Assembly (NCBI GenBank): GCA_900542315.1
Contig: UQMV01000034.1
Coordinates: 1 to 25,338 of the forward strand
Length of the DNA stretch: 25,338 nt
Reading direction: 5' to 3'
DNA from: an uncultured Collinsella sp.
Lineage (GTDB): Bacteria; Actinomycetota; Coriobacteriia; Coriobacteriales; Coriobacteriaceae
Both the position numbers and the translations under genes were made by a program. This document shows positions 21,991-25,338 of the stretch, in pieces. The notes under the pieces were generated by a model. That model saw only the letters and a list, made by a program, of their open reading frames with translations. It had not been told where the DNA came from and made no database searches. The number at the start of each line of letters is the position of its first letter. Within the stretch, counting starts at the first letter, position 1.

Positions 21991-23292
21991 TTAGCCCTTC
22001 AGCAGATCATCCAGCACTGATGCTGCCTTCTGGTCATTTGCCTCGATAAAGTGGCTATAGATAGACAGCGTCGTCGATGGGCTAGCATGGCCCAAACGCG
22101 CCTGGATCGTCTTAATGTCCGCATTGGCACCAACGAGCAAAGTCGCTTGCGTATGTCTAAGCTCATGAGGCTTCAGCCCGCTATAACCCGTATAGCGGGT
22201 ACGTTTGACGCCGTCACTCCCAATGACTTCCCTGCTCTCCTTAAAAGTACCGAAGCCGTTTTTCGCCGCAAACAGCCTAAACGCCCTTGAATAGTTATGT
22301 CCATCCATCCGGGTCACAAGAGCCCGTTTGCCGTTGGCGGCGTCAACGATCCCAATGGAATGGACAATGGGCGTTTCTCCAGTCTGCCCCACTGCAAAGG
22401 AATCGAACTCACTCCGCTGAATGGCTTTCCACCTGTCCAGATAGTCGGCAAGTTCATTTCCAACCGAAATCTTACGCCTGCTCATCTTTGATTTAGGCGG
22501 CCTCAATGTCCTGTCGTTCGTATATTGCTTTACTATCCTCAGAGTCTTGGCGTCGGGGTCATAATCCTCCCATGAGAGACCAAGGGCCTCCCCCTTCCTC
22601 AAACCGCAGAGAAGTAGAAGCATTGTGCATGTGATAAAGGAAGATGGCTTCTCCTCCAAAAGGACCGCAAGAAGCCTTGCCGCCTCATCGGCGCTCAGCG
22701 CCTTACGAGCCTCGACATTCTGCTTGGGCAGTTTCACTCCCCTACAAGGGTTTTTGCCCACAAGGTCGTTATCGACGGCATCCTCCATTACCTGTTTGAG
22801 TTTGATGTGGATGCGGCGAATTTCACTTTCGCTGAATCGGCCTTCTTTTCTAGCCTTGGCATAAGCAGTGCGAACGTCATCCGATTTAAGCCGAGTGAGA
22901 TCGGGATTGCCGAACAGCTCGCGTATGTGACGAATGTCCAAACCTTCACGCTCATAAGCAAGAGGTGATCCCATGGTCGACTCCCTGTTCGCGTGAAACC
23001 TGTCCGCATAATCTGATAGGCCCAGAGGACCATTGCCACGGTTGGAAGCGCCCTCAAGTTCAGCTCTATAGGCCTCCAGCGCCTTGGCGACTTCACTCGG
23101 CCAGTTTTTCGGGTTCTTGCTTCTGCAGTGAACCCTGCGTGACGGACTACGGCGGTACCGTCCTGTCTCCGGATCTTTTCCCAGGGAAAAATAAATCCGA
23201 TAGACGCCTTTGCTCTTATCGATGCATTCCGATGTGCCGCGAGCGCTTTTCTTAATCGATCCCTGCAATCCAACCCCCCGGTTAGTTTTCAT
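21991..23292 (-). CDS. int: Tyrosine recombinase (phage-type integrase)
   Basis: This 433-residue protein has an arm-binding N-terminal region, a SAM-like core-binding domain (about 88-185), and a catalytic domain (about 195-425). Catalytic residues are Arg232 (CGLRKGEALGL), His376 and Arg379 (HELRHTQATLL), His402 (RLGHASPSTT) and Tyr412 (SIYSHF). All are present, so the enzyme looks active. It lies about 200 bases from the right attachment site, transcribed away from it. ATG 23292 has an in-frame TAA directly before it and no ribosome site; instead the start lies in the arm of a perfect 24-bp hairpin. A TTG nine codons in is a weak alternative. Confidence 0.92.
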   Translation of the reverse strand: MKTNRGVGLQGSIKKSARGTSECIDKSKGVYRIYFSLGKDPETGRYRRSPSRRVHCRSKNPKNWPSEVAKALEAYRAELEGASNRGNGPLGLSDYADRFHANRESTMGSPLAYEREGLDIRHIRELFGNPDLTRLKSDDVRTAYAKARKEGRFSESEIRRIHIKLKQVMEDAVDNDLVGKNPCRGVKLPKQNVEARKALSADEAARLLAVLLEEKPSSFITCTMLLLLCGLRKGEALGLSWEDYDPDAKTLRIVKQYTNDRTLRPPKSKMSRRKISVGNELADYLDRWKAIQRSEFDSFAVGQTGETPIVHSIGIVDAANGKRALVTRMDGHNYSRAFRLFAAKNGFGTFKESREVIGSDGVKRTRYTGYSGLKPHELRHTQATLLVGANADIKTIQARLGHASPSTTLSIYSHFIEANDQKAASVLDDLLKG

Positions 23293-23342
23293 TTAGGCTG
23301 TGGGGCAAAGCTATAAAGGCTTTGCCCCACAGCCTAAATGAA
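23288..23342. repeat. Perfect 24-bp inverted repeat covering the int start codon
   Basis: Arms 23288-23311 and 23319-23342 are exact complements with a seven-base loop. The int ATG (23292-23290) lies in the left arm, so in mRNA the start would be buried in a very stable stem. No T-run follows. It may control integrase translation, or bind a dimeric regulator. Confidence 0.85.
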
Positions 23343-23458
23343 TTATTTCACTCTTTCAAGTCCTCTTAGGTGTGAAAATGGTGGGATATTTGATTCTAAT
23401 AGTTAGCTCGATATTTACTATTTATCTATATTTACCTGCGCTTCTTTTAAATTCAGTG

Positions 23459-23486
23459 AAATTAGCCCCCTCTCGGCAAATGTCAA
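23459..23486 (-). promoter_or_regulatory. Candidate int promoter
   Basis: On the minus strand TTGACA (23481-23486) and TAATTT (23459-23464) are separated by 16 bases, about 165 bases before int. The transcript would include the 24-bp hairpin. Confidence 0.4.
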
Positions 23487-23495
23487 ATTCACGTA

Positions 23496-23545
23496 CTCGT
23501 AAAGCGGGGGTCACCGGTTCGAGCCCGGTCGCTGGCTCCATTGCA
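23496..23545 (+). repeat. Right attachment site: duplicated tRNA-Thr 3' half
   Basis: These fifty bases are identical to 8838-8887. The 5' half of the tRNA is missing, so this is not a functional tRNA. Confidence 0.92.
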
Positions 23546-23551
23546 CAAGAT

Positions 23552-23574
23552 AGCCGCCTTCGGGCGGCTTTTTT
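23552..23574 (+). terminator. Probable original tRNA-Thr terminator
   Basis: A seven-bp stem AGCCGCC/GGCGGCT with loop TTCG is followed by six T, seven bases past the duplicated tRNA end. Before integration it would have ended the tRNA transcript. Confidence 0.8.
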
Positions 23575-23636
23575 GTTGCCGATTTCAGTGCGTGTGCGCC
23601 AATCCAAGTATCACCACGTCGACAGCTCTCCTATTC

Positions 23637-23691
23637 AAAAACAAAACCCCGTTAATCGTGATTCCCCTAGGGGAAACACGGTTAACGGGGT
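23637..23691 (-). terminator. Terminator of the nagA-yhcH operon
   Basis: ACCCCGTTAA and its complement (23646-23655 and 23682-23691) frame an inner CCCCTAGGGG-type pairing and are followed on the minus strand by TTTTGTTTTTG. CGTGATTCCCCTAGGG occurs here and again at 23697-23712. Confidence 0.7.
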
Positions 23692-23752
23692 CGCAGCGTG
23701 ATTCCCCTAGGGAATTCATGCCAGCGCACGAACAGCTCAGCCGGGCAGCGCG

Positions 23753-24226
23753 CTACTCCTGCCAGTAGGCGTCGGCAAGCAGCTTAAAGCAAATCTTCTT
23801 GACCGGCTGCGCGCCATCGCCCGGGAACTCGAGCGTGGGCATGTGGGGCTCGCCGGCAACGAACAGCGCGAACTTGTCGTCGGAAAGATCGCCGGCGATC
23901 GAGGCGTCGGAATCGACCAGATCGTAGTCGTCCCTCTCGTCAAACTCCTGGACCAGCGTCAGGCTGCCCGTGGCGACCTTAAAGGCCTCGCGACCCTCGA
24001 CGTCAATCTGCAGGTCGTGATAGCGCTGATGCGTCTCATAGTGGGCCTCAGCCTCGGTACGCGTCGTGGGAGCCATGACGTTCGCAAAGACCTTGTCGCC
24101 CAGAATCGGATGGCTGCCGACCTCGAGCTTCGCCGGATCGTTCTCCTCGAGCCAATCGATCAGCACGTCGAGACCCTTGAGCATTCCGCGGTACTCCTCG
24201 ATATCGCCCAATGCACCGTAAATCAT
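23753..24226 (-). CDS. yhcH: YhcH/YjgK/YiaL (DUF386)-family protein
   Basis: This 157-residue cupin-like protein has family features MIYGALGDIEEYRGM at the start and YETHQRYHDLQIDVEGREAF in the middle; metal-binding His and Glu are within the latter. The PHMPTLEFPGDGAQPVKKIC region completes the barrel. Family members are linked to sialic acid and amino-sugar use, where a role in anomer or epimer handling is proposed. It follows nagA by 32 bases on the same strand and a terminator follows it, so the two form an operon. Confidence 0.85.
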   Translation of the reverse strand: MIYGALGDIEEYRGMLKGLDVLIDWLEENDPAKLEVGSHPILGDKVFANVMAPTTRTEAEAHYETHQRYHDLQIDVEGREAFKVATGSLTLVQEFDERDDYDLVDSDASIAGDLSDDKFALFVAGEPHMPTLEFPGDGAQPVKKICFKLLADAYWQE

Positions 24227-24258
24227 CTAAATCCCCTCTCGGATCGTTTCTTTGGCGG

Positions 24259-25338
24259 CTACTCGGCAAACGCGTTGCCGACGCTGTTGCCGCCCACATA
24301 CGTCTCGACCAGGGTGAGGTCGGGATTGAACACGACGAAGTCGGCATCGCGGCCAGGCATGATGCTGCCACATTTATCCTCGACGTGCGCGGAGCGCGCG
24401 GGCACCTCGGTCGCCATGCGAATGGCGATATCGGCGCTGGCAATGCCCCAGTCGACGATGTTCTTGACGCCCTGTGCGAGCGTGAGCACCGAGCCGGCGA
24501 TAGCAGAGCCATCGGCAAGCCAGCACAGGTTGTCCTTCATGATGACGTCCATGCCGCCGCTGGTGTAGCTGCCCTCGGGCATGCCGCCGCAGCCCAGGCA
24601 GTCGGTGATCAGCACCGTGTGCTGCCAGCCCTTGGCCTGCAGCAGCGCCTTGATGGCAGCCGGGTTCACATGCTTGCCATCGCAGATGATCTCGGCATAG
24701 GTGTTGGGCGTGGCCATGGCGGCCCCGACGACGCCGGGCTCGCGGTGGTGCAGGCCGCGCTGGCCGTTGTAGGTGTGCGTGAAGCAGCTGGCGCCGGCGT
24801 TGATGGCGGCGATGCACTCGTCGTAGGTGGCGTCGGAGTGGCCGATGCTGGTCACCACGCCCCTGGCGCCCAGGGCCGCGGCGTAGGCGGCGGCGCCGTC
24901 GCGCTCGGGCGCCATGGCGCTCTTGACGATGCGGCCGCCGGCGGCCTCCTGCCACTCGTCGAAGACCTCCTCGGACGGGTCGATCAGAAAAGCGGGGTTC
25001 TGGGCGCCCACGTGCTTCATGGTGAAGAACGGGCCCTCCAGGTAGATGCCCTGGATGCGGGCACCGCAGAAGTCGGGGCCGCGACCCTCGTCCGCCTGGG
25101 CGATGGCGGCGCAGGCGTCCTTGATCTGCTCGACGCCATCGGTGAACGTCGTGGGCAGCCAGCTGGTGGTGCCGCGGCGGGCGAGCTCGGTCGAGCTGAT
25201 ATCGATACCCTCGGCGTCGTTATCGGTGGTCGAGTGGTTGTAGAAGCCATGGATGTGGGTGTCCACCATACCCGGTGCGATCCATGTGCCCGAGTAATCC
25301 TTGATCTCGCAAGCGGGCTCGTCGGCCCGCCAGGCGCC
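24259..25338 (-). CDS. nagA: N-acetylglucosamine/galactosamine-6-phosphate deacetylase, main part
   Basis: This is the C-terminal 340 or so residues of NagA; the start is at 145-1. Amidohydrolase features include DTHIHG, a metal-ligand Glu in GIYLEGPFF, His in SIGHSDATYD, His in CFTHTYNGQRG and the catalytic Asp in LITDCLGCGGMPEG. All key residues are present. It removes the acetyl group from GalNAc-6-P or GlcNAc-6-P. Next to agaS it probably acts as the GalNAc-6-P deacetylase (AgaA-type), but sequence alone does not separate the two substrates. yhcH follows. Confidence 0.93.
   Translation of the reverse strand, partial: GAWRADEPACEIKDYSGTWIAPGMVDTHIHGFYNHSTTDNDAEGIDISSTELARRGTTSWLPTTFTDGVEQIKDACAAIAQADEGRGPDFCGARIQGIYLEGPFFTMKHVGAQNPAFLIDPSEEVFDEWQEAAGGRIVKSAMAPERDGAAAYAAALGARGVVTSIGHSDATYDECIAAINAGASCFTHTYNGQRGLHHREPGVVGAAMATPNTYAEIICDGKHVNPAAIKALLQAKGWQHTVLITDCLGCGGMPEGSYTSGGMDVIMKDNLCWLADGSAIAGSVLTLAQGVKNIVDWGIASADIAIRMATEVPARSAHVEDKCGSIMPGRDADFVVFNPDLTLVETYVGGNSVGNAFAE
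25284..25338. repeat. Right copy of 55-bp terminal overlap
   Basis: Identical to 1-55. Only one copy should be kept when the sequence is closed. Confidence 0.9.

Larger units (their letters stand above)
8838..23545. mobile_element. Integrative mobilizable element in tRNA-Thr
   Basis: The element is bounded by the two 50-bp repeats and carries its integrase at the right end. Backbone genes are an excisionase-like HTH protein, a DnaB-type helicase core, MobC, a frameshifted VirD4/TraG, an RHH protein and an EcsC-family protein. Cargo is the radical SAM/ABC peptide module. No relaxase or type IV secretion core is visible, so transfer would depend on another element. The excised circle would be about 14,658 bp. 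Confidence 0.85.

Noticed and set aside
23496..23571. Second tRNA-Thr gene
   Set aside because: Only the 3' half is present; there is no D-arm, no 5' acceptor strand and no promoter, so it is an attachment-site copy.

Overview
The window looks like gut Coriobacteriia DNA, most likely Collinsella. This rests on protein resemblance, moderately high GC in the carbohydrate genes, and Actinobacteria-like IS3, IS256 and IS21 elements; no marker gene proves it. The first 55 bases (1-55) are identical to the last 55 (25284-25338). nagA reads in frame across that join, with its first 48 codons at 145-1 and the rest at 25338-24259, giving 389 residues. The window therefore behaves as a circular sequence of 25,283 unique bases, or as one unit of a tandem repeat, opened inside nagA.

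Region A runs 23753-25338, then 1-8649, all on the minus strand. It is a mucin-sugar locus: yhcH and nagA (deacetylase), agaS (galactosamine-6-P isomerase/deaminase), a GntR/UTRA regulator, a mannose/sorbose-family PTS (IIA, IID, IIC, IIB), a GH35 beta-galactosidase, a membrane-anchored helical-repeat protein, and an orphan IIB-like protein with Tyr in place of the phosphorylated His. The gene set resembles the pneumococcal bgaC-PTS-agaS locus. It suggests import of Gal-beta-1,3-GalNAc or GalNAc, internal cleavage, deacetylation and conversion to tagatose-6-P. No tagatose-6-P kinase or aldolase is present.

Region B (8838-23545) is an integrated mobile element of about 14.7 kb in the 3' half of tRNA-Thr(CGT). 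It is bounded by a 50-bp perfect direct repeat, with a tyrosine recombinase beside the right end. Its backbone has an excisionase-like HTH protein, a DnaB-type helicase core, MobC, a VirD4/TraG coupling protein split by a G8 frameshift, two unknown proteins, an EcsC-family protein and a small RHH protein. No relaxase is visible, so it is probably an integrative mobilizable element that is decayed or depends on another element.

The most novel-looking part is the cargo at 13371-17340. It has a GNAT-like protein, a radical SAM enzyme (split by a one-base frameshift), a 67-residue Cys-free peptide starting right after the enzyme's stop codon, a small DUF3784-like membrane protein and an ABC exporter. 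I read it as a candidate RiPP system of unknown class.

Left of the cargo is an insertion-sequence nest (10129-13026). An IS256-family element with an exact 8-bp target duplication sits in the start of an IS21-type istA gene, whose other side is cut by an IS3-family element. The IS21 remnant itself abuts a truncated gene next to the RHH gene.
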